A stretch of DNA of 64,000 nucleotides from JAYQKL01 sp965243245 (GCA_965243245.1 OZ251536.1:1116001-1180000), one strand, 5' to 3'. Positions 1 to 8,474 are shown, numbered from the stretch's first letter. Notes: generated by a model from the sequence alone, not told the origin. Program-made: numbers and translations.

Positions 1-72
1 CCTCACACCATGAGCCCCTGCAATAGCACCCAAGCAAACAAAGGCAATGGTGTCGCTTGACGTGGAGACCAA
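1..72 (-). CDS. rimM: RimM ribosome maturation factor, N-terminal fragment
   Basis: Only the first 24 codons are in the window; the gene runs off the left edge. The reading frame follows the rpsP stop with no gap (TAA then TTG). It reads into CLGAIAGAHGVR, which matches the conserved RimM N-terminus (G-x-I-x-x-x-H-G-x-R). An AAGG about 8 nt upstream, inside the rpsP tail, can serve as ribosome binding site, which favours the TTG start. RimM assists 30S subunit maturation around the 16S 3' domain. The order ffh-rpsP-rimM is the usual one, normally followed by trmD and rplS. The identity rests on position plus this short motif. Confidence 0.8.
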   Translation of the reverse strand, partial: MVSTSSDTIAFVCLGAIAGAHGVR

Positions 73-600
73 TTATTCAGCCTTTTCTGCTTCTGCGGCT
101 GGAGCTTCTGCGGTTGGTGCTTCTTCGGCAGGCGTCTCTTCGGCAGGCACTTCTTCGGCTGGTGTCTCTTCGGCTGAAACCTCTTCAACCGGGACTTCTG
201 CGGTTGGCACTTCTTCGGTTGCTGCCTCTGCGACTGGTGCCTCTGCGGCAACACGTTTGGCTTCTTCTTCGGCTTCACGCTGGGCTTTTGAACGCGCTTG
301 CGCTTTTGCCCCGGGCAAAGCTTTTTGCGGATTATGCCGCACGGTACGCTTCCATAGCCCCGCATCATCTAAAAAACGAGATACACGGTCAGAAGGCGTC
401 GCACCATTATCAATCCAGTGCTTGGCACGTTCCAGATCAAGCTTCAACCGTTCTCCATTATCCTTTGGCAAAAGCGGATTAAATGTGCCGATTTTTTCAA
501 TATAACGACCATCACGTGGCATCCGGCTGTCAGCCACAACAATACGATAAAAAGGACGCTTCTTTGCCCCCCCACGGGACATACGAATTTTAAGAGCCAT
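73..600 (-). CDS. rpsP: Small ribosomal subunit protein bS16 with a long acidic C-terminal tail
   Basis: Residues 1 to about 85 are a standard bS16 domain, starting MALKIRMSRGGAKKRPFYR and carrying the conserved IGTFNPL segment. bS16 is usually 80-90 residues; here the protein is 175. The extra part begins with a basic stretch (about 95-115) and continues as an Ala/Glu/Pro/Val-rich tail built of repeats of about five residues (EEVPA, EETPA and similar). Extended bS16 tails are known in Alphaproteobacteria, so the tail is not necessarily an artefact. The start has a good AAAGGAAA ribosome binding site. It lies 29 bp downstream of ffh and directly ahead of rimM, so co-transcription is likely. 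Confidence 0.97.
   Translation of the reverse strand: MALKIRMSRGGAKKRPFYRIVVADSRMPRDGRYIEKIGTFNPLLPKDNGERLKLDLERAKHWIDNGATPSDRVSRFLDDAGLWKRTVRHNPQKALPGAKAQARSKAQREAEEEAKRVAAEAPVAEAATEEVPTAEVPVEEVSAEETPAEEVPAEETPAEEAPTAEAPAAEAEKAE
91..252. repeat. 15-bp degenerate coding repeat in rpsP
   Basis: About ten imperfect copies of a 15-bp unit (consensus near CTTCTTCGGCTGGTG on the plus strand) encode the five-residue Ala/Glu/Pro repeats of the bS16 tail. The unit is a multiple of three, so gain or loss of copies would leave the frame and the downstream rimM unaffected. The repeat also creates long open frames on the opposite strand that are not genes. Confidence 0.85.
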
Positions 601-629
601 AATTTAATTTCCTTTCATGTACTCAAATT

Positions 630-2117
630 TCATTTTTTCTTAAATGGCAAGCCAAGACCGGGCAATTTACCCATATTTTCCAGCTTCGATAAATCTGCAC
701 CGCCCAATTGCTGTTTCAATTGGTCAAAATCTGGTATCCTCGCCCCCGCCTCATTTGGGATTGCGTCAGAGCCTGCCCCACCAAACGCGCCCATTAAGCC
801 TTTCATGCCGCCTTTGCCCATTTTTTTCATCATATCAGCCATCTGACGGTGCATTTTAACGAGCTTATTCACATCTTGCACAGTCGTTCCAGAACCCGCC
901 GCAACACGTTTTTTACGGCTTGCATTTAAAATTTTGGGGTTTTCTTTTTCAGCCCGCGTCATCGACGAAACAATCGCCGCCTGACGCAGAAGATATTTAT
1001 CATCCATACCCATGGTTTCAAGTTGCGCCCCCGCTTGCTTTTTTAACTTCCCCATGCCGGGCAACATGCCCAAAATACCGCCCATGCCACCCATTTTACG
1101 CATCTGCATTAATTGCGCGGCCATATCCTCAAGAGTGAAAATACCTTTTTTCATGCGTGCCGCTATTTTTTCGGCTTTTTCAGAATCCATGGTCTCGGCG
1201 GCTTTTTCAACCAATCCGACCACATCCCCCATGCCAAGAATACGCCCCGCAACACGCTGAGCATCAAAAACTTCTAGCTTATCCAGTGCTTCCCCAGTGC
1301 CAAGCAATTTAATCGGAACACCCGTGACATGGCGCATAGATAAAGCCGCACCCCCGCGACCATCCCCCTCAATGCGAGTCAAAACAATGCCGCTCAACTT
1401 GACGCGTGCATGAAATTGTGCCGCAATCGTGACCGCCTCTTGACCCGTTAAGCTATCTGCAACAAGCAATATCTCATGCGGCTTTACTGCTTTTTCAAGT
1501 GCCGTCAACTCCGACATCAGAGCCTCATCAGCATTTGTGCGCCCCGCCGTATCCAGTAACACCACATCAAACCCGCCAAGCCGACCTGCCTCCATGGCAC
1601 GTTGAGCAATATTTTTCGGCGATTGCTTCTTAACAATCGGCAAAGTGGCAACATTAATCTGCTCACCCAGCACCCGCAACTGTTCCATCGCCGCCGGACG
1701 CGACGTATCAAGCGACGCCATTAATATTTTGCGGGTTTCTTTTTTACTCAACATTTTGGCAATCTTTGCCGTACTCGTTGTCTTGCCAGACCCTTGCAAG
1801 CCGACCATCAAAATTGGAACAGGCGCAACCGCCTGCAATGAAATCTCTACAGCCTCTCCGAGCATCTCGACAAGAGCGTCATTAACAATTTTAACAACCT
1901 GCTGACCGGGCTTGACAGCTTTTAAAACATCAACCCCAATGGCTTGTGGGCGCACTTGTTCAAGAAAATACTGCGCCACAGGCAAAGCGACATCCGCTTC
2001 CAAAAGGGCTTTGCGGATTTGCCCAAGAGCCGCATCAACATCCCTTTCAGACAGCGCACCACGCCCCGTCAAGCGGTCAAAAATACTCCCAAGATTTTCC
2101 GACAATGTTTCAAACAT
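630..2117 (-). CDS. ffh: Signal recognition particle protein Ffh
   Basis: GTPase of the signal recognition particle, which binds signal peptides and 4.5S RNA and hands nascent membrane proteins to FtsY. At 495 aa it is full length. Order: N domain; G domain with GLQGSGKTT (about 107-115), DTAGR (about 190) and the RGGAALS region; then a methionine-rich M domain (runs such as MQMRKMGGMGG). The G4 guanine-specificity motif reads TRIEGD, with Glu where the family normally has Asp (TKxDGD). It heads the ffh-rpsP-rimM set and is divergent from dapF. Its receptor gene ftsY is only 2.7 kb away on the other strand. Confidence 0.97.
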   Translation of the reverse strand: MFETLSENLGSIFDRLTGRGALSERDVDAALGQIRKALLEADVALPVAQYFLEQVRPQAIGVDVLKAVKPGQQVVKIVNDALVEMLGEAVEISLQAVAPVPILMVGLQGSGKTTSTAKIAKMLSKKETRKILMASLDTSRPAAMEQLRVLGEQINVATLPIVKKQSPKNIAQRAMEAGRLGGFDVVLLDTAGRTNADEALMSELTALEKAVKPHEILLVADSLTGQEAVTIAAQFHARVKLSGIVLTRIEGDGRGGAALSMRHVTGVPIKLLGTGEALDKLEVFDAQRVAGRILGMGDVVGLVEKAAETMDSEKAEKIAARMKKGIFTLEDMAAQLMQMRKMGGMGGILGMLPGMGKLKKQAGAQLETMGMDDKYLLRQAAIVSSMTRAEKENPKILNASRKKRVAAGSGTTVQDVNKLVKMHRQMADMMKKMGKGGMKGLMGAFGGAGSDAIPNEAGARIPDFDQLKQQLGGADLSKLENMGKLPGLGLPFKKK

Positions 2118-2530
2118 GCCTTATCCTCAAATCCCCTCATCCTCAAATCCAAATGCCAAACCAACAATGCACCCGAGAACGAATATCGTCGTCGGATGGT
2201 AATCCCGCCCCAATGGGCTGGAACCCGCTTAAATCTATCATCTTTAGGCAAGTGGGCGTAAATTATGCGCAAAAGCTGTGTAAGTCAATAGAAGCATTTG
2301 GAAAATTAGAGGTGTGTCGCATGGTTAATGTCATCCCTTGTCTGACTGCTTTAATATAACAAAAACAAATCACTTAAAGACAAGTACCCCACTGTAACAA
2401 AAAACGAAGCATATGTAAACATTTACTGAGTCATTTATGTTACAGTGTCAATGTAATTTTAAATTGTTCCAATTTATTCTGTGCATAAGCTGGGCTGGCT
2501 ATTTTGCTAAATTCCACCTATATAAGCCCT
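2118..2530. promoter_or_regulatory. Divergent ffh/dapF intergenic region with nested palindromes
   Basis: This AT-rich gap of about 410 bp separates two divergent housekeeping operons, so promoters for both must lie here. A 9-bp perfect inverted repeat (CACTGTAAC at 2390-2398, GTTACAGTG at 2439-2447) encloses a smaller palindrome (GTAAA and TTTAC around 2415-2426). The arms are far apart, about 40 nt, which suits a protein-bound operator or DNA loop better than an RNA hairpin. I see no convincing small gene. The long frames over 1946-2359 overlap ffh antisense and do not resemble a protein. Confidence 0.45.
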
Positions 2531-3463
2531 ATGAACGCACAAAAAAATATACCCTTCACCAAGATGAACGGTCTCGGTAATGATTTTGTAATCATTGATG
2601 CCCGCACCGATGCTCGCATCAGAGAATTGACACTCGAAAGTACCGACATACGCTTTATTGCAAACCGCAATAACCCAGAAACAGAAGGCTGTGACCAAGT
2701 CTTGATTTTACGTCCACCAAATCCACGCGGAACAGCTAATTGCTATATGCAGATTTTTAATTCTGATGGTAGCGAAGTTGGCGCATGTGGCAATGGCGCA
2801 AGGGCAGTTGCGGCTTGCCTAGGGGAAAAAGAACAGATAAAACAAGGCGTGATTGAAACGAAAGGTGGTGATTTAGCTTTCCAGCTTATACCTTGGTATG
2901 AGCGCAATTGGATTGATCTTGCAATTCCGAGCATCACAATGCCACTTCCTAAATTTCAGTGGCAAGATATTCCACTTTCTCAAGAAATTTCTGATACATC
3001 AGCAGTGACGTTACATAAAGATTTACCACCCGCCTTTTTAGTTAATGTCGGTAATCCACATGCCGTGTTTTTTATTGAAGATGAGCGTGATATTTATGAT
3101 TTAGCAGAACAATATGGTCCAGACCTTGAAAAACATGAGCTTTTTCCTGAACGCGCCAATATTAATTTTGTCGCCAAGAAAAATAAAGACCTCCAATTAT
3201 CCACATGGGAACGCGGCGCAGGCCTCACAAAATCCTGCGGCACAGGTGCCTGTGCAGCAGCCATTGCCGCATACCATTTAAAAAAAACCACTGATGCTTC
3301 AACTGATGTTTCAAAGGATGTGTTCACCATTTATCTGCTGAGGATAACACGTACACATGAGTTCCAAATCATACAGGATCATATAGTTGTTGGTTACAAT
3401 AAAAAAAAATTAGCCCAACAAGGCCCTGTCGAATTCGAAGACGCTGGCGAGCTGAGTTTATGA
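2531..3463 (+). CDS. dapF: Diaminopimelate epimerase
   Basis: Converts LL- to meso-diaminopimelate for lysine and peptidoglycan synthesis. The family start F-T-K-M-N-G-L-G-N-D-F is present, and both catalytic cysteines are in their expected contexts: GACGNGARAVAA in the first half and SCGTGACAAA in the second. The frame opens at a TTG at 2504, but the ATG at 2531 places the conserved N-terminus about nine residues in, so I use 2531 (310 aa). The gene overlaps mtaB by 4 bp (ATGA), so the two are translationally coupled. About 30 residues between the second cysteine motif and the C-terminus look loosely conserved. Confidence 0.95.
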   Translation: MNAQKNIPFTKMNGLGNDFVIIDARTDARIRELTLESTDIRFIANRNNPETEGCDQVLILRPPNPRGTANCYMQIFNSDGSEVGACGNGARAVAACLGEKEQIKQGVIETKGGDLAFQLIPWYERNWIDLAIPSITMPLPKFQWQDIPLSQEISDTSAVTLHKDLPPAFLVNVGNPHAVFFIEDERDIYDLAEQYGPDLEKHELFPERANINFVAKKNKDLQLSTWERGAGLTKSCGTGACAAAIAAYHLKKTTDASTDVSKDVFTIYLLRITRTHEFQIIQDHIVVGYNKKKLAQQGPVEFEDAGELSL

Positions 3464-4773
3464 ACCAAGCAGGCAATAAAGCAGATAACAAGCATGATAT
3501 TCAAAATTTCGGCTGTCGGCTGAACGCGCTTGATGGCGACTATATTAAAGCCGCGCTCAATAAAACGCATATAGAAAACGCAACCATAATTAATTCTTGC
3601 GCGGTCACCTCCCAAGCCGTGCGCCAAGCCCGCCAAAGCGTTCGCAAAGCCGCCCGTGCCAATCCGACACGCCCGATTTTCGTAACCGGTTGCGCCGCAC
3701 AAACACATGCAGATGAATTTTCCGCCCTGCCAGAAGTGCATAAAGTTATCGGCAATGAAGAAAAATTAAACCCCCAAAGCTGGGCAAAAGAAGCCTCATT
3801 GCAAGTTGGCGATATTATGGCGATTGATAAAGCCATTACACGCCCCCTCACACCGCCTCAACAGCGCACCCGCGCCTTTGTTCAGGTGCAAACAGGCTGT
3901 GATCATCGTTGCACTTTTTGTATTATTCCTTTTGGGCGCGGCAATTCGCGCTCCACGCCGATTAATGAGGTCGTGCGCCATTGTGCCGCCTTAGTCGAGC
4001 AAGGGCATAAAGAAATTGTTCTAACCGGCGTAGACATAACAAGCTGGGGCAATGATATTAATGAAGCAGGGCTTGATGTTCTTATGCGGGCTATTTTGAA
4101 GCAAATTCCGAATTTACCGCGCTTGCGATTATCGTCTGTCGATGCGGTCGAGTTGACGCCAAAATTACTGGATATGGTCATCGAAGAAAAACGCGTCATG
4201 CCACATTTACACCTGTCGCTACAAGCTGGTGATAATATGATTTTGAAACGCATGAAACGCCGCCACACAAGAGAACAAGCTATCGACTTTTGTAATGAGA
4301 TGCGGCGGCGGCGGCCCGATATTGTGTTTGGCGGCGATCTTATCGCGGGCTTTCCTACCGAAACACAAGCCATGTTTGATAATTCCGTGAAATTAGTCGA
4401 GATGTGTGAATTGGTTTGGCTTCATGTTTTTCCTTATTCGCGCCGCCGCGCAACACCAGCCGACAAAATGCCACAAGTGCCAAGCCATGAAATTAAAGCC
4501 CGCGCCGCCCATTTACGAAACATAGGCACTAAAATTCGTAATCAATGGCTGACACGCCAGCATGGCAAAACCTTATCGGGCATAATTGAAAAACCCGGCA
4601 TGGCCAGAGGCGAAAGCTTCGTACAAATTAATTTTGCAACGCCGCAGGATAAAATTCAGCCTGTCATCGGTGAAATTTATGATTTCAAAATCAAGGGTAC
4701 TGATAGCCCTGATAGCCCTGATAGCCCTGATAGCCCTGATAACAAGTGCCTTTATGGTCAGATAACGGCATAA
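3460..4773 (+). CDS. mtaB: tRNA t6A37 methylthiotransferase MtaB
   Basis: Radical-SAM methylthiotransferase that converts t6A37 to ms2t6A37 in tRNAs reading ANN codons. The N-terminal UPF0004 domain has three cysteines (FGCRLN, NSCAVT, TGCAAQ) for one 4Fe-4S cluster, and the radical SAM core has CDHRCTFC (about residues 147-154) for the other. The short distance from the N-terminus and the G-C-R-L-N form favour MtaB over MiaB and RimO. A C-terminal TRAM-like region follows. Just before the end, four copies of a 9-bp repeat add a DSP tract. tsaD, which helps make the t6A substrate, is about 33 kb away in the same window. Confidence 0.9.
   Translation: MNQAGNKADNKHDIQNFGCRLNALDGDYIKAALNKTHIENATIINSCAVTSQAVRQARQSVRKAARANPTRPIFVTGCAAQTHADEFSALPEVHKVIGNEEKLNPQSWAKEASLQVGDIMAIDKAITRPLTPPQQRTRAFVQVQTGCDHRCTFCIIPFGRGNSRSTPINEVVRHCAALVEQGHKEIVLTGVDITSWGNDINEAGLDVLMRAILKQIPNLPRLRLSSVDAVELTPKLLDMVIEEKRVMPHLHLSLQAGDNMILKRMKRRHTREQAIDFCNEMRRRRPDIVFGGDLIAGFPTETQAMFDNSVKLVEMCELVWLHVFPYSRRRATPADKMPQVPSHEIKARAAHLRNIGTKIRNQWLTRQHGKTLSGIIEKPGMARGESFVQINFATPQDKIQPVIGEIYDFKIKGTDSPDSPDSPDSPDNKCLYGQITA
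4701..4741 (+). repeat. 9-bp tandem repeat in the mtaB 3' end
   Basis: Four perfect copies of TGATAGCCC plus a partial fifth encode (DSP)x4 close to the MtaB C-terminus. Being in frame, copy changes only lengthen or shorten a probably disordered loop. Confidence 0.95.
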
Positions 4774-4782
4774 GAGACAAGC

Positions 4783-5712
4783 ATGAATTTGTTCAAGAAA
4801 TTAAAATCGGGACTTTCACGCACTAGCCAAAATCTGAATCAAGGCATTAGTCATATCTTCCAAGGACGGCGTTTATCGCCTGAAGTTCTAGCCGAATTAG
4901 AAAAGCTACTCATCACCTCTGATTTGGGTCTTGCTGCCAGTTCTGAAATTATTGAACAATTGCGCCAGCAAAAACCCAATGCAGAGGTCACAGATACTGA
5001 AATTAAAGAAATTTTAGCAACCACGATTGCCGCCCGCCTTAGCCCACAAGCCCAGCCATTGCAGGTGAGCGGGGCTAAACCATTTGTAATTTTAATGACA
5101 GGTGTTAACGGCTCTGGCAAAACAACCACGATTGGCAAATTGGGTCTGAAGTTTTTGGCACAAGGGCGTTCGGTCATGTTAGCGGCTGGGGACACATTTC
5201 GAGCCGCCGCAATTGAGCAATTGCAAATTTGGGGCGAACGCATCAATGTTCCGGTCATCGCAACCAAGCCGGGCGGCGATGCGGCCGGGCTTGCCTATGA
5301 TGCTTTTGAGCAAGCCCGCAATAATGGCACCGACATATTGATTATTGATACGGCAGGGCGGCTTCACTCGAATGAAGGATTGATGGCAGAGCTTGAGAAA
5401 ATTATTCGCGTTTTAAAAAAAATTGATGAAACAGCCCCTCATGCTTCTTTGCTGGTGCTGGATGCAACAACTGGACAAAACGCTATTCGTCAGGCAGAAA
5501 TTTTTCAAAAAACAGCCAATATAACAGGGTTAATCATGGCCAAATTAGATGGCACCGCACGCGGCGGCGTGCTAGTTGCTATTAGCGATAAACTCAACAT
5601 GCCAATACATTTCATTGGTGTTGGCGAAAAAATTGATGATTTACAATCATTTGATGCGCTTGATTTTTCCCGCGCGCTCGTCGATTTGCAAGAAAAGGAA
5701 AATTTAAGATAA
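4783..5712 (+). CDS. ftsY: Signal recognition particle receptor FtsY
   Basis: Membrane-associated GTPase that docks the SRP-ribosome complex. NG-domain motifs: GVNGSGKTTTIGKLG (about 106-120), DTAGR (about 188) and KLDGTARGG (about 252). At 309 aa it is a short form lacking the long acidic A domain of the E. coli protein; the N-terminus is only a basic amphipathic segment (NLFKKLKSGLSRT). This is common in Alphaproteobacteria. It starts 9 bp after mtaB and its stop overlaps the yciB start (TAATG), so translation is probably coupled. Confidence 0.96.
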   Translation: MNLFKKLKSGLSRTSQNLNQGISHIFQGRRLSPEVLAELEKLLITSDLGLAASSEIIEQLRQQKPNAEVTDTEIKEILATTIAARLSPQAQPLQVSGAKPFVILMTGVNGSGKTTTIGKLGLKFLAQGRSVMLAAGDTFRAAAIEQLQIWGERINVPVIATKPGGDAAGLAYDAFEQARNNGTDILIIDTAGRLHSNEGLMAELEKIIRVLKKIDETAPHASLLVLDATTGQNAIRQAEIFQKTANITGLIMAKLDGTARGGVLVAISDKLNMPIHFIGVGEKIDDLQSFDALDFSRALVDLQEKENLR

Positions 5713-6290
5713 TGCGACAATTTATGGAAGATTTTGCCCCTTTAATGATTTTCTTTTTGCTCAACGCACGCGGCGCAGATTGGTTTAAACGCACCCCAGA
5801 AGAAGCTTTTTTCATCGCTACTATCGGCTTTATCATTGCTTTGTTTTTTGCGGTGGGTTCGGTTTATGCGCGCGGGGCAAAACCAACCCCCATGCAATGG
5901 GCAACCCTTGGACTCGTCGTTTTCTTCGGCGGCCTGACGCTATATTTTCAAGATGAAAAATTCCTCAAACTCAAACCAACAATCATCTATCTGATAAGTG
6001 CCATTATTCTAACCATTGGTCTTTTACGCGGCACCAGCTTATTACAAAAATTACTCGGCACAACTCTACCCCTGTCAGAAACCGGATGGCTCATTCTTAC
6101 ACGCCGATGGGTCTATTTTTTCGTTTTCTGCGCACTGCTAAATGAATGGGCACGCCATAACCTAACCACGCAAGGTTGGGTTCAGTTTAAAGTTTTTGCT
6201 TATATCCCCTTAACTTTTTTATTCATGCTGTCACAAGTAAAGCTTCTAAGAACGCATGAAAACAAGCTTGAAAACCCGCCCAAAACATAA
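5712..6290 (+). CDS. yciB: YciB/IspA inner-membrane septation-family protein
   Basis: Polytopic inner-membrane protein of 192 aa with five or six hydrophobic segments. It shows the family pattern: an N-terminal hydrophobic helix ending near the NARGADWF segment, and a conserved aromatic TRRWVYFFVFCALLNE segment near residues 133-148. The family is linked to cell envelope integrity and septation, but its biochemical role is not settled. It is last in the dapF-mtaB-ftsY-yciB run and overlaps ftsY by 1 bp; ftsY-yciB adjacency is common in Alphaproteobacteria. Confidence 0.88.
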   Translation: MRQFMEDFAPLMIFFLLNARGADWFKRTPEEAFFIATIGFIIALFFAVGSVYARGAKPTPMQWATLGLVVFFGGLTLYFQDEKFLKLKPTIIYLISAIILTIGLLRGTSLLQKLLGTTLPLSETGWLILTRRWVYFFVFCALLNEWARHNLTTQGWVQFKVFAYIPLTFLFMLSQVKLLRTHENKLENPPKT

Positions 6291-6329
6291 AGAAACAAAA
6301 AAACTAAACTAAATTTCTCTTGTTATTTT

Positions 6330-6893
6330 TTAAAATCCGGGCGTTTGAGACCAATCATCCGGCTCCGTTGCAGGGGGGAAGTAATCCAAACCCTGAGTTT
6401 GTTTGAAATATTGCAAAGCCCAATAAATACTCGGAAAAGCTAATTGGTCCCAAGGCACCTCATCCCATTCCAACAACGCCACCTCCATGCTTTCTGCGCC
6501 CGCTCTCACAGATGGTGTTTTCAACACGCCGCGATAAAAAATTTGAACTTGGGAAATCCTCTCAACATTGTAAATGCCAAGCAACTCACCAATGTCAATT
6601 TTTGCATGAGCCTCCTCATAAGCCTCGCGCGCCGCCGCCGCCTGAGTGGTCTCACGCTGCTCCATAAATCCCGCCGGTAGCGTCCAAAAACCCTTCCGAG
6701 GCTCAATATTGCGCCGACACATAAGAATCTTAGAACCCCAAACACCCACCACACCAGCAACAATTTTAGGATTCTGATAATCAATAAAACCACAAATATC
6801 ACAAATATCGCGCACAAGATTATCACCATCTGGCTCACGTTTAGAGAACTGAATATCCGTGTCGTAATTGCGTGATTTATCTCGAAACATCAT
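6330..6893 (-). CDS. NUDIX hydrolase
   Basis: A 187-aa NUDIX protein. The NUDIX box (G-x5-E-x7-R-E-x2-E-E) is complete, from the G of GFMEQRE to REAYEEAHA at about 75-96, giving the metal-binding glutamates. A CDIC pair at about 31-34, before a YxNPK segment, resembles half of the zinc ribbon seen in NADH pyrophosphatase-like NUDIX proteins; the second cysteine pair is not evident. Substrate cannot be told from sequence; a nucleotide sugar or ADP-ribose type diphosphate is likely. It starts 3 bp after ccmG on the same strand, so it probably rides on the ccm transcript. Confidence 0.9.
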   Translation of the reverse strand: MMFRDKSRNYDTDIQFSKREPDGDNLVRDICDICGFIDYQNPKIVAGVVGVWGSKILMCRRNIEPRKGFWTLPAGFMEQRETTQAAAAREAYEEAHAKIDIGELLGIYNVERISQVQIFYRGVLKTPSVRAGAESMEVALLEWDEVPWDQLAFPSIYWALQYFKQTQGLDYFPPATEPDDWSQTPGF

Positions 6894-6896
6894 AAT

Positions 6897-7430
6897 TCAT
6901 TCCTTTGATTTAATCTTTAAACGCCATTCTGGTAAGAGCGGTATGATTTTTTGGCTAAGCACGGTTTCATCAAGCGCGCCCGCATGCCTATATAAAAGAG
7001 TGCCATTTTTACCAATGATAAAAGTTTCCGGCACACCATAAACACCCAGATGAATCGCCAGCCGACCCTTTTCGTCTCGCCCCGAAGCCTTATACGGATT
7101 TCCCAACTGTAAGAGAAACCGCTTCGCAGCGCGCCGCTCATCCTTATAGTTAATGCCGTAAATCGGTACACCTGCCGCCGCCATTTGCATAAGAAAAGGA
7201 TGCTCGATGCGGCACGGACCACACCAGCTTGCCCAAACATTCACTAAAGCAGGTGCTGACCGCTTAATGAGTGTGCTATCAAGACCATCCAAAGAAAAGT
7301 CAGGCAAAGGCTTGCCAATCAACACATTGGGCAATTTGGACGGATCACCTTGGCGCAAGCCAACTGCAAACAACACCACAAGCGTCGCAAATAAAATTAT
7401 AGGTAGAAGGCGGATTAGGTTTTTTGGCAT
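6897..7430 (-). CDS. ccmG: Thiol:disulfide interchange protein CcmG/DsbE
   Basis: Membrane-anchored periplasmic thioredoxin-like protein that keeps apocytochrome c haem-binding cysteines reduced. An uncleaved N-terminal anchor (about residues 7-25, LLPIILFATLVVLFAVGL) is followed by the thioredoxin fold with the WCGPC active site at about residue 70 and the conserved GVPETFIIGKNG segment. 177 aa is normal for CcmG. It is preceded by ccmD and followed by the NUDIX gene. The gene for its usual partner CcmH is not in the window. Confidence 0.93.
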   Translation of the reverse strand: MPKNLIRLLPIILFATLVVLFAVGLRQGDPSKLPNVLIGKPLPDFSLDGLDSTLIKRSAPALVNVWASWCGPCRIEHPFLMQMAAAGVPIYGINYKDERRAAKRFLLQLGNPYKASGRDEKGRLAIHLGVYGVPETFIIGKNGTLLYRHAGALDETVLSQKIIPLLPEWRLKIKSKE

Positions 7431-7498
7431 TTAATATTCCCTTTATTATCCTTCTATTATTGGGTGCCCATCTATTATTAGATATTTGTAAAAAGCTT

Positions 7499-7645
7499 TC
7501 AGGTTTTTTTTCGCATAATGCGCCGCGCAACCTCAAGCACTTTTTGTTGCCGATAGCTACGCCAGCTCGCAACGCCCAGTACCGTTAAAATAAGGGCGGC
7601 AATGCCATAGCTTGCAAATACATAAATATTATAACTCATTTTCAT
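7499..7645 (-). CDS. ccmD: Haem exporter protein CcmD
   Basis: A 48-aa protein that starts MKMSYNIYVFASYGIAALIL. It has one N-terminal transmembrane helix followed by a basic tail (YRQQKVLEVARRIMRKKT), exactly the CcmD plan. CcmD releases holo-CcmE from the CcmABC complex. The ATG at 7645 overlaps the ccmC stop as ATGA, so I prefer it over the internal ATG at 7639. It sits in the expected place between ccmC and ccmG. Confidence 0.88.
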   Translation of the reverse strand: MKMSYNIYVFASYGIAALILTVLGVASWRSYRQQKVLEVARRIMRKKT

Positions 7646-8388
7646 CCTCTACCTAAGCGGGCTATCTGAGTGGGTGAAACATCCAGACCTAGCTGGCGTG
7701 CACGCCCACGTTGGCGCCAAATCTCTGTCTGTATGCGCGTCAGCCAAAGAGCAAAAAACAGCGTCATAAAAGCCGTAGCCATCATCAAAAGAGGCGCTAA
7801 GAAATCGGCATGAATAGCTGGCACCCCAAGCCGCGAAATACTCGCAGGCTGGTGCAGCGTATGCCACCAATCAACCGAGAATTTGACAATCGGTACATTC
7901 ACAAAACCGACAATCGATAACACCGCCGCACTTCTAGCCGCTTGCAAAGGCTCTTCGATCGCCTGCCAAATAGACATGTAGCCAATATAAATGAAAAACA
8001 GCACCAGCACCGAAGTCAGCCGCGCATCCCAAACCCACCAAGTTCCCCATATAGGCTTGCCCCAAAGTGCGCCCGTCAGCAGACAAATAAGCGTGAAAGC
8101 TGCACCAATAGGCGCACCAGCCCTCGCCGCAAAATGACCGAGCGGATGACCCCATATCAACCCCGCAATACTGGCAAAGGTAACAAAACTATACCCAAAA
8201 AGAGCCATCCAAGCCGCCGGCACATGAATAAACATAATCCGCACCGTAACGCCTTGCTGGTAGTCTTGGGGCGCCGTGAAACTCATATAAAGTCCGCCGC
8301 CAAGTAGCACCAAAGCAAGCCCCCATAAGGGCCGGTGAAGCCTTGAAGCCAATAACATGAATTTTGACGGGTTCGCGTATCCAAACAT
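7642..8388 (-). CDS. ccmC: Haem exporter membrane protein CcmC
   Basis: Six-helix inner-membrane protein of the haem-handling family that loads haem onto CcmE. The tryptophan-rich signature WGTWWVWDARLTS is present at about 117-129, and histidines flank it in periplasmic loops (FIHVPAAW before, WWHTLHQ after). Length 248 aa is typical. It lies downstream of ccmB with a gap of about 130 bp occupied by a short tandem repeat, and overlaps ccmD by 4 bp. Confidence 0.95.
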   Translation of the reverse strand: MFGYANPSKFMLLASRLHRPLWGLALVLLGGGLYMSFTAPQDYQQGVTVRIMFIHVPAAWMALFGYSFVTFASIAGLIWGHPLGHFAARAGAPIGAAFTLICLLTGALWGKPIWGTWWVWDARLTSVLVLFFIYIGYMSIWQAIEEPLQAARSAAVLSIVGFVNVPIVKFSVDWWHTLHQPASISRLGVPAIHADFLAPLLMMATAFMTLFFALWLTRIQTEIWRQRGRARQLGLDVSPTQIARLGRG

Positions 8389-8474
8389 ATGCAGTCCCTA
8401 GACCTTTCCAATGACAAAGTCAAAGCGGCATGGTGTCATCATGGTGTTCTGTGCTGTTCAGCAAGTGCCTCTAT

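Noticed and set aside
3..505. Several long open frames on both strands over rpsP
   Set aside because: They are shadows of the 15-bp repeat and of the bS16 frame; translations are low-complexity (Ser/Ala or Lys/Gln/Pro runs) and overlap a certain gene.
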